NCBI GenBank assembly: GCA_900762125.1
Contig: CAAFFL010000172.1
Span: 1-49,996, forward strand
Direction of reading: 5' to 3'
Source of the DNA: an uncultured Prevotella sp.
GTDB taxonomy: Bacteria; Bacteroidota; Bacteroidia; Bacteroidales; Bacteroidaceae
DNA length: 49,996 nucleotides
Position numbers and translations under genes: made by a program. Positions 14,399-22,587 of the stretch are shown here, in pieces. Numbering within the stretch: the first letter of the stretch is position 1; each line of letters starts with the position of its first letter. The notes below the pieces were generated by a model that made no database searches, had not been told where the DNA came from, and was given only the letters and a program-made list of their open reading frames with translations.

Positions 14399-16927
14399 AT
14401 GAACAAGAGAGCTTTCTTCGTCATTCTTTTGGCACTCGTCGCCATTCTCCCTGCCCATGCTGTGCTCAAGGAGCGCAACATCGAGAGCACACTGTCGATG
14501 CTTCGCAAGGAGCTCACCAGTGCCCACCTCGAGCTCGAGCGACAGACGGGATTCGTCAATGGGCAGCAGCAGTCAGTGCAGAAGCGACTCATCGAGGTGT
14601 TCAATCAGAGCCAGGAGAACGCGCTGATGCTCTACTCGCAGAAGGCTTCGAACACCTTCACGCTGACCTACGCTTGCCACGAGGCTACGGACCAGTATCT
14701 GATGTTCCAGATGCAGGCCAAGCCCTTCGCGCAGTTTATCAAGGAGGCCGACATCGAGATCAACCGCTACGACAGCCTCATCAACGACCTCAGTCAGATG
14801 TACGCACCCATGCTCTCTGCGAAGGCGAAGACGGACCGCAACGTCTGCCTCACCTATGCCATCAACATCCGTCATACGCTCTCGGAGAACCGCACGCAAA
14901 TGCAGCAATACATTGACATCTACCGACGTACGGACAAACGGCTCAAGTATCTCAACGACTATGCACTCCGGCGGTATAACGACATCCAGAAGTCCATCTT
15001 CCGCTCCTCCAGCGACAACTATTTCCTCGTCCTCACCCATCTGCCGCAGCAGATCCGCAAGACCAACGAGGGCATCCATGAGACCTACGCCACATCAAAC
15101 AAGGTCAGCTCCGACTGGGATGCACGCGTCATCATCGGACTGATGATCTCCATCTTCCTCGTCTTCGGGTTGGCCATCCTCCTCAACCAGGTCCTCGTGC
15201 GGTTCCTCTTCTTCCGACTATTGGAGAGCGGCAAGCTGCAGAAGGTCTACTCAAAAGTATTCCAGAAGGACGGCAACATCACCTGGGCAGAATCGTTCCA
15301 GGGCAAGCGGACAAGCATCATCCTCACCTCCACGGTCATCACCTTTGCCATCCTCATCGGGGTGCTGCGGGCATCGTCGGACCAGAACTTCATCACCATG
15401 GCCTGCAACCTCCTGATCGAGTTTGTGTGGCTCGTCGGCGTCATCCTCCTGTCGATGCTCATCCGCATCAATGCCAAGGAGATCCGCAATGGATTCAAGA
15501 TCTATTCGCCGCTCATCGTCATGACGTTCATCGTCATTGCCTTCCGCATCGTGATGATACCTGACGACGCCATCAACCTCTTCTTCCCGCCCATCCTGCT
15601 GCTCTGCACCATCTGGCAGTGGTGGCTCAACAGCCGGCTGCGCAAGCGGGTGCCGAAGAGTGACTCGTTCTACGCCATCCTCACCTGGGCCGTGCTCCTC
15701 GCCTCAACCGTCATTGCCTGGAGCGGACGGGCGATGCTCTCCATCGTGATGCTCATCTGGTGGACCATGCAGCTGACGTGCATCCTCACCATCACCTGCA
15801 TCAAGGGACTCCTCGACGACCGTGGCAATGCCCGTGGGTACTTCGCTGCCGACGCTACAATCACAAAGGTGTGGTTCTTCCGACTCATCTATCATGCCCT
15901 GTTGCCCGTGCTGAGCATCCTCTCCATCATCATCTCCGTGTGGTGGGCGGCTGACGTGTTCAACCTCAGCGAGACACTCATGCAACTGCTTCGCGTGAAG
16001 CTCATCGACACGAAGAACTTCACCTTCTCCATCGTCCTCGTCGTGCAGGTGGCGAACCTCTTCGTCATCTTCAAATACATCGACCATACGGCTGTCGACT
16101 TCCTGAAGCATAACCTCTGGGTGCACGAGCAGAACAAGGCCAAGGAGGAGAACCGCAAGGCTGACAAGTCGGTCGTCACCAGTCGGGTGGCGATGTGGCG
16201 CAACGTCATCGAGGTGCTCGTCTGGGGTGCGTTCCTCCTCTTGAGTATGAACATCTTCAACATCAGCAGCTCATGGATCGTCGCCATCTCCGCCGGTCTC
16301 TCCACCGGTATCGGTTTCGCTATGAAGGACATCCTCGAGAACCTCTACTATGGCATCTCACTCATGGCAGGCCGCATCCGCGTGGGCGACTACATCTCCA
16401 TCGACGGCACGCGTGGCACGGTGAAGAGCATTTCCTACACCTCAACGATGATTGAGGCACTCGACGGCTCCATCATCACCTTCACCAACTCGCAGCTCAT
16501 CACGAAAAACTACAAGAACCTCACGAAGAACCACGGCAACGAGCTGGCGATCATCCCCGTCGGCGTGGCCTACGGCTCCAATGCCAAGCAGGTGAAGGAG
16601 ATCATTGCCGAGGCGACGAAGTCCGTGGACCGCAAGAACTACAGCCGTTACCTCAACGTCATCTTCACCGGCTTTGGCGACAACAGTATCGACTTCAAGA
16701 TTCTCGCCTGGGTCGACAGCCGCAAGCAGGTATATGCCGAGAGCGACATCATGGAGGCAGTCTACAATGCCCTGAACGCCAACGACATCGAGATTCCGTT
16801 CCCGCAGCGCGACATCCACATCATCTCCACCGGAGACGCCACGCCCACCCTACCCGCCGACCAACAGGTGGACCATGCCGGCAGCGTCGATGAAGCAATG
16901 GAGAAGATCAGCAAACCATCACACTGA
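14399..16927 (+). CDS. Large MscS/MscK-like mechanosensitive channel
   Basis: An 842-residue inner-membrane protein. The start chosen (MNKRAFFVILLALVAILPAHA) gives a signal peptide; an in-frame ATG seven codons earlier would overlap the likely promoter. Residues about 25-245 are an alpha-helical, coiled-coil-like periplasmic domain. A series of membrane helices follows, and the MscS pore and beta domain is near residues 595-800. The pore helix is rich in small residues (AISAGLSTGIGFAMKD), followed by MAGRIRVGDYISIDG and GTVKSISYTSTMIEALDG. MscS channels release solutes on hypo-osmotic shock. Length and layout resemble MscK/MscM-type proteins, but the exact subtype is not determinable. The stop codon lies inside the first unit of a tandem-repeat array. 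Confidence 0.9.
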   Translation: MNKRAFFVILLALVAILPAHAVLKERNIESTLSMLRKELTSAHLELERQTGFVNGQQQSVQKRLIEVFNQSQENALMLYSQKASNTFTLTYACHEATDQYLMFQMQAKPFAQFIKEADIEINRYDSLINDLSQMYAPMLSAKAKTDRNVCLTYAINIRHTLSENRTQMQQYIDIYRRTDKRLKYLNDYALRRYNDIQKSIFRSSSDNYFLVLTHLPQQIRKTNEGIHETYATSNKVSSDWDARVIIGLMISIFLVFGLAILLNQVLVRFLFFRLLESGKLQKVYSKVFQKDGNITWAESFQGKRTSIILTSTVITFAILIGVLRASSDQNFITMACNLLIEFVWLVGVILLSMLIRINAKEIRNGFKIYSPLIVMTFIVIAFRIVMIPDDAINLFFPPILLLCTIWQWWLNSRLRKRVPKSDSFYAILTWAVLLASTVIAWSGRAMLSIVMLIWWTMQLTCILTITCIKGLLDDRGNARGYFAADATITKVWFFRLIYHALLPVLSILSIIISVWWAADVFNLSETLMQLLRVKLIDTKNFTFSIVLVVQVANLFVIFKYIDHTAVDFLKHNLWVHEQNKAKEENRKADKSVVTSRVAMWRNVIEVLVWGAFLLLSMNIFNISSSWIVAISAGLSTGIGFAMKDILENLYYGISLMAGRIRVGDYISIDGTRGTVKSISYTSTMIEALDGSIITFTNSQLITKNYKNLTKNHGNELAIIPVGVAYGSNAKQVKEIIAEATKSVDRKNYSRYLNVIFTGFGDNSIDFKILAWVDSRKQVYAESDIMEAVYNALNANDIEIPFPQRDIHIISTGDATPTLPADQQVDHAGSVDEAMEKISKPSH

Positions 16928-17003
16928 GATCCCCTCGCCATTGCACTGAGATCTCCTCGTCATTGCAGTGAGATGACCTCGCGATTTCCGTGAGATCTCA
17001 ACG
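16922..17003 (+). repeat. 22-bp tandem repeat array overlapping the MscS stop
   Basis: Three full units at 16922-16943, 16944-16965 and 16966-16987, and a partial one at 16988-17003, share CACTGAGATCTCCTCG (with variants) and an ATTG-type end. The first unit contains the stop codon of the channel gene. There are no unique spacers, so it is not CRISPR. Confidence 0.85.
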
Positions 17004-17006
17004 AAT

Positions 17007-17046
17007 AAAAGGCTGGAACCTGACATTCAGATTCCAGCCTTCTTTT
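17007..17046. terminator. Bidirectional terminator between the MscS gene and htpG
   Basis: Stem AAGGCTGGAA (17009-17018) with TTCCAGCCTT (17032-17041) is bracketed by AAAA and CTTTT, suitable for the convergent genes on both sides. Confidence 0.85.
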
Positions 17047-17087
17047 ATGCTGTTCGCTGTTGGACAGTCCGGCTTACCAAGCCGGAC
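17046..17087 (+). repeat. Dispersed 20-mer plus GTCCGGCTT hairpin
   Basis: TATGCTGTTCGCTGTTGGAC (17046-17065) occurs again, identical, at 20728-20747. Here it is followed by a perfect 9-bp hairpin, GTCCGGCTT (17067-17075), ACC, AAGCCGGAC (17079-17087). A sister hairpin is at 26870-26890. Confidence 0.8.
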
Positions 17088-17129
17088 ACCACCACCCTCC
17101 TAGGGACAGTGGGACAGTTGGCACAGTTG

Positions 17130-19187
17130 TTATTTCTCAATCATCTCCACACTCCGCTTGAGGAACTTGTCCAACGCCTCACCCTTGAGCATGCCGTTCT
17201 GCAGCAATGCCAGGTCGATGAGCTGATGCACCACCTGGTTGCCCTTGGCATAGTCGGCGAGGATGTCGCTCTTCTTCTGCCGTTGTTCATCGACAGCCTT
17301 CTGGGTGTTCGTGACGTCGTCCTTCTCCTCCTGCGAGATCTCCTCAGCTTTCTTCTCGCTCTGACTCTGATGGAGCGCGGCGAGGCGGGCCTGCTGGCCC
17401 TTGAGCTCACTGACGACCGGCTTCAATGCCTCCTGTGTAGCGGCGTTCGTGTCGCTGAGGACGCCCTTCACCAGCGGATGATCGGCGTTGAGCACGACGG
17501 TATAGGTGTCAGGCATCTGACTGTAGAAGCTCATTCCTGGCTGATAGTGCGCCATCTCCTTCATACGACGCATATACTCGCTCTCGGTGATGAGCACCGG
17601 CTGAGCCTGCTCGCCCATTGCCTCGACGTCAACATTAAACTGTGCCTTGTCCATCTGCGGCATCTGCGAGCGGAACACCTCTGTCAGATTGTCACGGTCG
17701 TCATCGCCGAGCTCGGTCTTCTTCGCGTCCTCCTTCACGATGAGGCGGTCGATGATGTCGGCATCTACACGGGCAAAATGACTCTTCTCAAACTTCGTCT
17801 CGAGCATCTGCACCATCGGCACATCGAGCTGACCATCAAGGAGAAGCACGGAGTAGCCCTTGTCCTGAGCGGCCTTGATGTAGCTGTACTGATCCTCCTT
17901 GTTCGTAGCGTAGAGGTAGACGAGCTCGGAGTTCTTGTCGGTCTGGTTGTCCTTGATGAGGGTTTTATACTCCTCGTAAGTGAAGTATTTGCCATCGATG
18001 TCCTTGAAGAGCGCAAAGTCCTTCGCACGGTCGTAGAAGCTCTCCTCCGACAGCATGCCGTAGTTGATGAAGAGTTTCAGGTCGTCCCATTTGCCTTCGT
18101 AGTCTTTTCGGTCGCTCTTGAAGGTCTGCGCCAGACGGTCGGCCACCTTCTTCGTGATGTAGGTCGAGATCTTCTTCACGTTGGCATCGCTCTGCAGATA
18201 CGAGCGGCTGACGTTCAGCGGGATGTCCGGTGAGTCGATGACGCCGTGGAGCAGCGTGAGGAAGTCGGGAACGATGCCCTCCACCTGGTCGGTGACGAAC
18301 ACCTGGTTGCAATAGAGCTGGATCTTGTTGCGCTGCAGGTCGAGGTTGTTATGGATGCGGGGAAAATAGAGGATACCCGTGAGATGGAACGGATAGTCCA
18401 CATTGAGGTGTATCCAGAAGAGCGGCTCGTCCTGCATGGGATAGAGCGTACGGTAGAACGACTTATAGTCCTCGTCCTTCAGCGTCGACGGGGTCTTCGT
18501 CCACAGCGGCTCCACATTATTAATAATATTATCTTCCTCGGTCTCCTGCTCCTTGCCGTCCTTCCATTCAGTCTTCTTGCCAAAGGCTACGGGCACAGCC
18601 ATAAACTTGCAATACTTGTTCAACAGCGCCTCGATGCGGGCCTTCTCCAGGAACTCCTTGCAGTCGTCTGCGATGTGGAGCACGATGTCGGTGCCACGGT
18701 CGGCCTTGTCAGCATCGTCAAGAGTGAAGGCAGGAGAGCCGTCGCAACTCCATTTCACAGCCTTCGCACCATCCTGATAACTGCGGGTGATGATGTCCAC
18801 ACGGTCCGAGACCATGAACGAGGAGTAGAAGCCGAGGCCGAAATGTCCGATGATGGCGTTGGCCTCATCCTTGTATTTGTCGAGGAAGTCGGTGACGCCG
18901 GAGAAGGCAATCTGGTTGATGTATTTATCGATCTCCTCAGCCGTCATGCCGATACCGCGATCGCTGACAGTCAGCGTCTTGGCGTCTTTGTCGAGGGTGA
19001 CGTGCACGGTGAGGTCGCCCAGCTCGCCCTTGAAGTCGCCTTTCTGCTGGAGGGTCTTCAGCTTCTGGGTGGCGTCGACAGCGTTGGACACCATCTCGCG
19101 GAGGAAAATCTCATGATCGGAATAGAGAAACTTTTTGATGACGGGGAAAATATTCTCGGTTGTAACCCCGATATTACCTGTTTGCAT
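17130..19187 (-). CDS. htpG: Molecular chaperone HtpG (Hsp90)
   Basis: A 685-residue cytosolic ATP-dependent chaperone. The N-terminal GHKL ATPase motifs are present: FLREMVSNAVDATQKL near residue 30, DRGIGMTAEEIDKYINQIA near 75, and IGHFGLGFYSSFMVSDRV near 113. The middle domain with NVSRSYLQSD, holding the ATP-contacting arginine, is near 318-327. The first motif reads SNAVDA where many HtpG have SNASDA. Its downstream end faces the MscS gene. I saw no TAnnTTTG box close upstream and no known heat-shock operator, so its regulation is not apparent. Confidence 0.95.
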   Translation of the reverse strand: MQTGNIGVTTENIFPVIKKFLYSDHEIFLREMVSNAVDATQKLKTLQQKGDFKGELGDLTVHVTLDKDAKTLTVSDRGIGMTAEEIDKYINQIAFSGVTDFLDKYKDEANAIIGHFGLGFYSSFMVSDRVDIITRSYQDGAKAVKWSCDGSPAFTLDDADKADRGTDIVLHIADDCKEFLEKARIEALLNKYCKFMAVPVAFGKKTEWKDGKEQETEEDNIINNVEPLWTKTPSTLKDEDYKSFYRTLYPMQDEPLFWIHLNVDYPFHLTGILYFPRIHNNLDLQRNKIQLYCNQVFVTDQVEGIVPDFLTLLHGVIDSPDIPLNVSRSYLQSDANVKKISTYITKKVADRLAQTFKSDRKDYEGKWDDLKLFINYGMLSEESFYDRAKDFALFKDIDGKYFTYEEYKTLIKDNQTDKNSELVYLYATNKEDQYSYIKAAQDKGYSVLLLDGQLDVPMVQMLETKFEKSHFARVDADIIDRLIVKEDAKKTELGDDDRDNLTEVFRSQMPQMDKAQFNVDVEAMGEQAQPVLITESEYMRRMKEMAHYQPGMSFYSQMPDTYTVVLNADHPLVKGVLSDTNAATQEALKPVVSELKGQQARLAALHQSQSEKKAEEISQEEKDDVTNTQKAVDEQRQKKSDILADYAKGNQVVHQLIDLALLQNGMLKGEALDKFLKRSVEMIEK

Positions 19188-19341
19188 ATCGTTATAATAT
19201 TGTATTTCTGATTTCGGCCGCTACAAGAAATGTGCCAAAACAAGGGTCATCACTACAGGAAACGGTGTAAGTGTCGATGAGTCACTCAAAGTTTCTTGGA
19301 AGATTTACGGATTATTTGACACAGTTTCGGGATATTTTCCT

Positions 19342-19349
19342 TATATTTG
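19342..19349 (+). promoter_or_regulatory. Orphan promoter reading toward a terminator
   Basis: TATATTTG on the plus strand matches TAnnTTTG, with a TTTG 23 bases upstream (19315-19318). No coding region follows before the hairpin at 19403-19435. Confidence 0.5.
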
Positions 19350-19355
19350 CGGCAT

Positions 19356-19444
19356 AGATTCATTTCAATAGGTTAAGGTTAGTTTTTTAAAAGGTTAAAG
19401 AGCCCCAATCCGAGCAGTGATGCCGTGGATTGGGGATTTTTATT
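19356..19444 (+). ncRNA. Candidate small RNA of about 85-90 bases
   Basis: The predicted start (about 7 bases after TATATTTG) and a strong terminator (stem 19403-19435, then ATTTTTATT) define a short transcript. It contains an AG/T-rich unstructured part with two GGTTAA repeats (19371-19376 and 19394-19399). The U-run follows the hairpin on this strand, which fits plus-strand transcription better than termination of the minus-strand gene alone. There is no recognised RNA family. Confidence 0.4.
19403..19444. terminator. Terminator hairpin, strongest on the plus strand
   Basis: A perfect stem, CCCCAATCC (19403-19411) with GGATTGGGG (19427-19435), then ATTTTTATT on the plus strand. On the minus strand it follows the DUF3078 stop codon, but the T-run there is weak. 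Confidence 0.8.
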
Positions 19445-20705
19445 AAAACGAGTAGCTGAAGCCTAGTGAAACGAATTCCTTGAACTGCCAGTAGCCATGA
19501 TGGTCATCACGCTTGGCACCATCGTCGAAGCGAGGATAGACGAAGAGCTTCGTGGAGAGGTAGCGGTTGAACTGGAATGTGAACGTATTCTCCCACTCCA
19601 TCTCCGCACGTTTATAAGTGGTGTAGCCGTAAAGGCGCGTCTGCCAAAGGAGGTTCTCCATCAGCTTCCACTTCAGATCCAGCGTCAGCTGCGAACCGTA
19701 GTCGTCCAGCGTGTGATGCCCTTCCTTCAGGCCATAGCGTGTGGCAAGGCCCAGCCGACCAACATATTTCAGATTGAAAGCAAAGGGAGCCAGGTGCACG
19801 CTGCCCTTCAGGCGGTGTTTCAGCCAGTCGACATTGTAGTCCATACCGACGGAGAGGTTGAGGTTGAAGGGTGACATGAAGTCGGACTGCACAACATCCT
19901 GATTACTTTTATAGTTACGCACAAACTGAGTATAGGCGATGAGCTGAAAGGTGTAGTACCATTTCTTCGTTGCTTGCAGGCCGAGTTTACCCGTGTAGCG
20001 CAGCAGGTCCTGCGACGACTTCACACTGTGCAGCGAGTCGTCCTTCGTCGTCTGCATGCCGAGTTTCATCTCCAGCTTGTTCTCCCACTTCACCTTCTGC
20101 TTGTTGTTGTAGTTCGCCTGCAGCGTCAGGGCACCCACCATGGAGTAGTTGCTCTCACCGCCTTGGTACCAGTTTGACGAGACATAGTTTTGCAGAAATT
20201 GCAGATAGTAGTCGCCTCCGAAGTCCCAGAAGTTCGGCTTCAGCACGACGATGTCCACCGGCACGGGCATAGCCTCCTCCGGAGCCACCTTCGTCACCGT
20301 CGCCGTCGGCTTCTCCGTGACGGTCTTGGGTGCAATGATGCCGCCAGTCTTCTCCAGCTGCCGCTGTGTCGTCGTGATGAGGTCCGGACGATGGAGGTAC
20401 ATCGAGAGCAGGTGGTTGTCGATGGTCGTCAAGCTGTCGGAGAGGGAGAACGCCCGGTGAGCCTCCTGCCGATAGAACGTCAACGGCAGGAACAGCCGAG
20501 CCATGTCAGCGTCCTTCACCACCGGTGGCACCGTGACGCTGTCCCTATAGAGCGAGTCGGCATAGTGACGCAGCGAGTCACTGTACTGTTCCACCTTGCT
20601 GTCGGCCTTGCGCTGCCGCGTCGTATATCTGGATCGTGCCTGTCCCAACGCCGCCGTAGAGGCCAACGCCAGCAGCAGAAGCACAATAGAAAAACGGTAT
20701 TTCAT
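19443..20705 (-). CDS. DUF3078 outer-membrane beta-barrel-like protein
   Basis: A 420-residue exported protein with signal peptide MKYRFSIVLLLLALASTAALG. An arginine- and serine-rich N-terminal part leads to a proline-rich linker near residues 120-150. From about 160 come alternating amphipathic strands rich in aromatic residues, ending in LGFSYSF, the C-terminal phenylalanine typical of outer-membrane barrels. The segment NFWDFGGDYYLQFLQNYVSS then NWYQGGESNYS is the DUF3078 signature. Function is unknown. Its position divergent from pyrG is common in Bacteroidota. Confidence 0.85.
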   Translation of the reverse strand: MKYRFSIVLLLLALASTAALGQARSRYTTRQRKADSKVEQYSDSLRHYADSLYRDSVTVPPVVKDADMARLFLPLTFYRQEAHRAFSLSDSLTTIDNHLLSMYLHRPDLITTTQRQLEKTGGIIAPKTVTEKPTATVTKVAPEEAMPVPVDIVVLKPNFWDFGGDYYLQFLQNYVSSNWYQGGESNYSMVGALTLQANYNNKQKVKWENKLEMKLGMQTTKDDSLHSVKSSQDLLRYTGKLGLQATKKWYYTFQLIAYTQFVRNYKSNQDVVQSDFMSPFNLNLSVGMDYNVDWLKHRLKGSVHLAPFAFNLKYVGRLGLATRYGLKEGHHTLDDYGSQLTLDLKWKLMENLLWQTRLYGYTTYKRAEMEWENTFTFQFNRYLSTKLFVYPRFDDGAKRDDHHGYWQFKEFVSLGFSYSF

Positions 20706-20727
20706 GCTTTTGTTTGGTTTGTTGCGG

Positions 20728-20770
20728 TATGCTGTTCGCTGTTGGACCAGGGGCTCTTACAAAGAGCTCC
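20728..20770 (+). repeat. Second copy of the 20-mer, with a hairpin
   Basis: TATGCTGTTCGCTGTTGGAC (20728-20747) is identical to 17046-17065. It is followed by an 8-bp stem, GGGGCTCT (20750-20757) with AGAGCTCC (20763-20770), one G-T pair. The hairpin sequence differs from the one at 17067, but its placement is the same. Confidence 0.8.
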
Positions 20771-20818
20771 GCGCTCTCACTCTTCGTCCTTTTGTCAGCC
20801 TTCGCCGCTTTTTGTTTG

Positions 20819-20826
20819 CAAAGTTA
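20819..20826 (-). promoter_or_regulatory. Probable DUF3078 promoter
   Basis: TAACTTTG on the minus strand matches TAnnTTTG, about 115 bases upstream of the DUF3078 start. The leader would include the 20-mer repeat and hairpin. Confidence 0.55.
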
Positions 20827-20870
20827 ACAATTATCGCTCAATATTTATTGTTCATGTCACAAATTTATGT

Positions 20871-20878
20871 TACCTTTG
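20871..20878 (+). promoter_or_regulatory. Probable pyrG promoter
   Basis: TACCTTTG followed by CA, with a TTG about 20 bases upstream (20848-20850), gives a leader of roughly 26 bases to the GTG start at 20911. Confidence 0.6.
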
Positions 20879-20910
20879 CAACATATTTTTAATTATAAAC
20901 TGAAAAGATT

Positions 20911-22518
20911 GTGGCAGAAACTAAGTACATCTTCGTCACCGGCGGTGTAGTCTCCTCGCTTGGTAAGGGAATCATCTCATCGTCCATCGGTAAGCTTCTT
21001 CAGGCAAGAGGCTACAACATCACCATCCAAAAGTTTGACCCATACATCAATATCGACCCCGGAACGCTCAACCCCTACGAGCACGGAGAGTGCTATGTCA
21101 CCGTCGACGGCATGGAGACCGACCTCGACCTCGGCCACTATGAGCGCTTCACAGGCATACAGACCACGAAGGCAAACTCCCTGACGACGGGCCGCATCTA
21201 CAAAGCCGTCATCGACAAGGAGCGCCGCGGCGACTATCTCGGTAAGACCATCCAGGTGGTGCCGCATATCACCGACGAGATCAAGCGCAACGTCAAGCTC
21301 CTCGGACAGAAGTATCACTACGACTTTGTCATCACGGAGATCGGCGGTACCATCGGCGACATTGAGAGTGCGCCGTTCATGGAGGCCATCCGTCAGCTAA
21401 AGTGGGAGCTCGGCAAGAACGCCATCAACGTCCACCTGACCTATGTGCCCTACCTTCGTGCTGCCGGAGAGCTGAAGACGAAGCCCACCCAGCACTCCGT
21501 CAAGGAGCTCCAGAGCGTGGGTATCCAGCCGGACATCCTCATCCTCCGCACCGAGAAGCACCTCAGCGATCAGATTCGTCGGAAGGTGGCCGCGTTCTGT
21601 AATGTCGACTTCGACTGCGTCATCCAGAGCGAGGATCTGCCATCGATCTATGAGGTGCCGGTGAACATGCAGAATCAAGGCCTCGACGCTGCCATCCTCC
21701 GCAAGGTAGGCGAGCCCGTCGGCGAGAAGCCTACACTCGGGCCCTGGCGCAACTATCTCGAACGAATGAAGAAGGCCACTGACGAGGTGCACATCGGTCT
21801 CGTCGGCAAATACGACCTGCAGGATGCCTACAAGAGTATCCGCGAAAGCCTCCATCATGCCGGCGTCTACAACGATCATAAGACGGTCATCACCTTTATT
21901 AATTCGGAGTTCATCACCGAGGAGAACGTTGCCGAGAAGCTCGCAGGACAGGACGGCCTCGTCATCTGTCCGGGCTTCGGCCAGCGAGGCATCGAGGGAA
22001 AGATTATTGCCGCACACTACGGCCGCACCCACGACATCCCTACTTTCGGCATCTGCCTCGGCATGCAGATGATGGTCATCGAGTTTGCCCGCAACGTCCT
22101 GGGCTATCAGGACGCCAATAGCCGTGAAATGGACGAGACGACGCCGCACAACGTCATCGACATCATGGAGGAGCAGAAGAATATCACCAACATGGGCGGC
22201 ACCATGCGACTGGGTGCCTACGAGTGCGACCTGCGGCAGGGAAGCCGCGTCTTCGGCATCTATCAGCAGGAGCACATCCAGGAGCGCCATCGCCACCGCT
22301 ATGAGTTCAATAATAACTTTGAGAAGGAGTTTGAGCGCAACGGCATGATGTGTGTGGGCCGCAACCCCGAGTCGGACCTCGTGGAGATTGTCGAGATTCC
22401 GTCGCTGAAGTGGTACATCGGCACACAGTTCCATCCGGAGTACCAGAGCACGGTCCTCAAGCCCCACCCGCTCTTCGTCGACTTCATCAAGACAGCTATC
22501 GCAAACCAAAAGAAGTAA
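20911..22518 (+). CDS. pyrG: CTP synthase
   Basis: A 535-residue enzyme that converts UTP to CTP with ammonia from glutamine. The start codon is GTG: the protein begins MAETKYIFVTGGVVSSLGKG and there is no better start. The synthetase domain has the P-loop-like VVSSLGKGIISSSIGKLL and the GTLNPYEHGECYV region. The class I glutamine amidotransferase domain has nucleophile Cys382 (GICLGMQMM) and the His508/Glu510 pair (FHPEYQST). It is followed 69 bp later by yidC on the same strand. Confidence 0.97.
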   Translation: MAETKYIFVTGGVVSSLGKGIISSSIGKLLQARGYNITIQKFDPYINIDPGTLNPYEHGECYVTVDGMETDLDLGHYERFTGIQTTKANSLTTGRIYKAVIDKERRGDYLGKTIQVVPHITDEIKRNVKLLGQKYHYDFVITEIGGTIGDIESAPFMEAIRQLKWELGKNAINVHLTYVPYLRAAGELKTKPTQHSVKELQSVGIQPDILILRTEKHLSDQIRRKVAAFCNVDFDCVIQSEDLPSIYEVPVNMQNQGLDAAILRKVGEPVGEKPTLGPWRNYLERMKKATDEVHIGLVGKYDLQDAYKSIRESLHHAGVYNDHKTVITFINSEFITEENVAEKLAGQDGLVICPGFGQRGIEGKIIAAHYGRTHDIPTFGICLGMQMMVIEFARNVLGYQDANSREMDETTPHNVIDIMEEQKNITNMGGTMRLGAYECDLRQGSRVFGIYQQEHIQERHRHRYEFNNNFEKEFERNGMMCVGRNPESDLVEIVEIPSLKWYIGTQFHPEYQSTVLKPHPLFVDFIKTAIANQKK

Positions 22519-22587
22519 CCTCATATAAGTAAGGTATTGCAACCACCGCTGACGCTTTTTTCACAAGCGCCTCAAAAATAAAAATCA

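Noticed and set aside
16922..17003. CRISPR array.
   Set aside because: Units follow each other directly without variable spacers, the unit is only 22 bp, and no cas genes are present.
19188..19330. Heat-shock promoter or CIRCE operator upstream of htpG.
   Set aside because: No CIRCE inverted repeat, no sigma-32-type boxes and no TAnnTTTG box were found.
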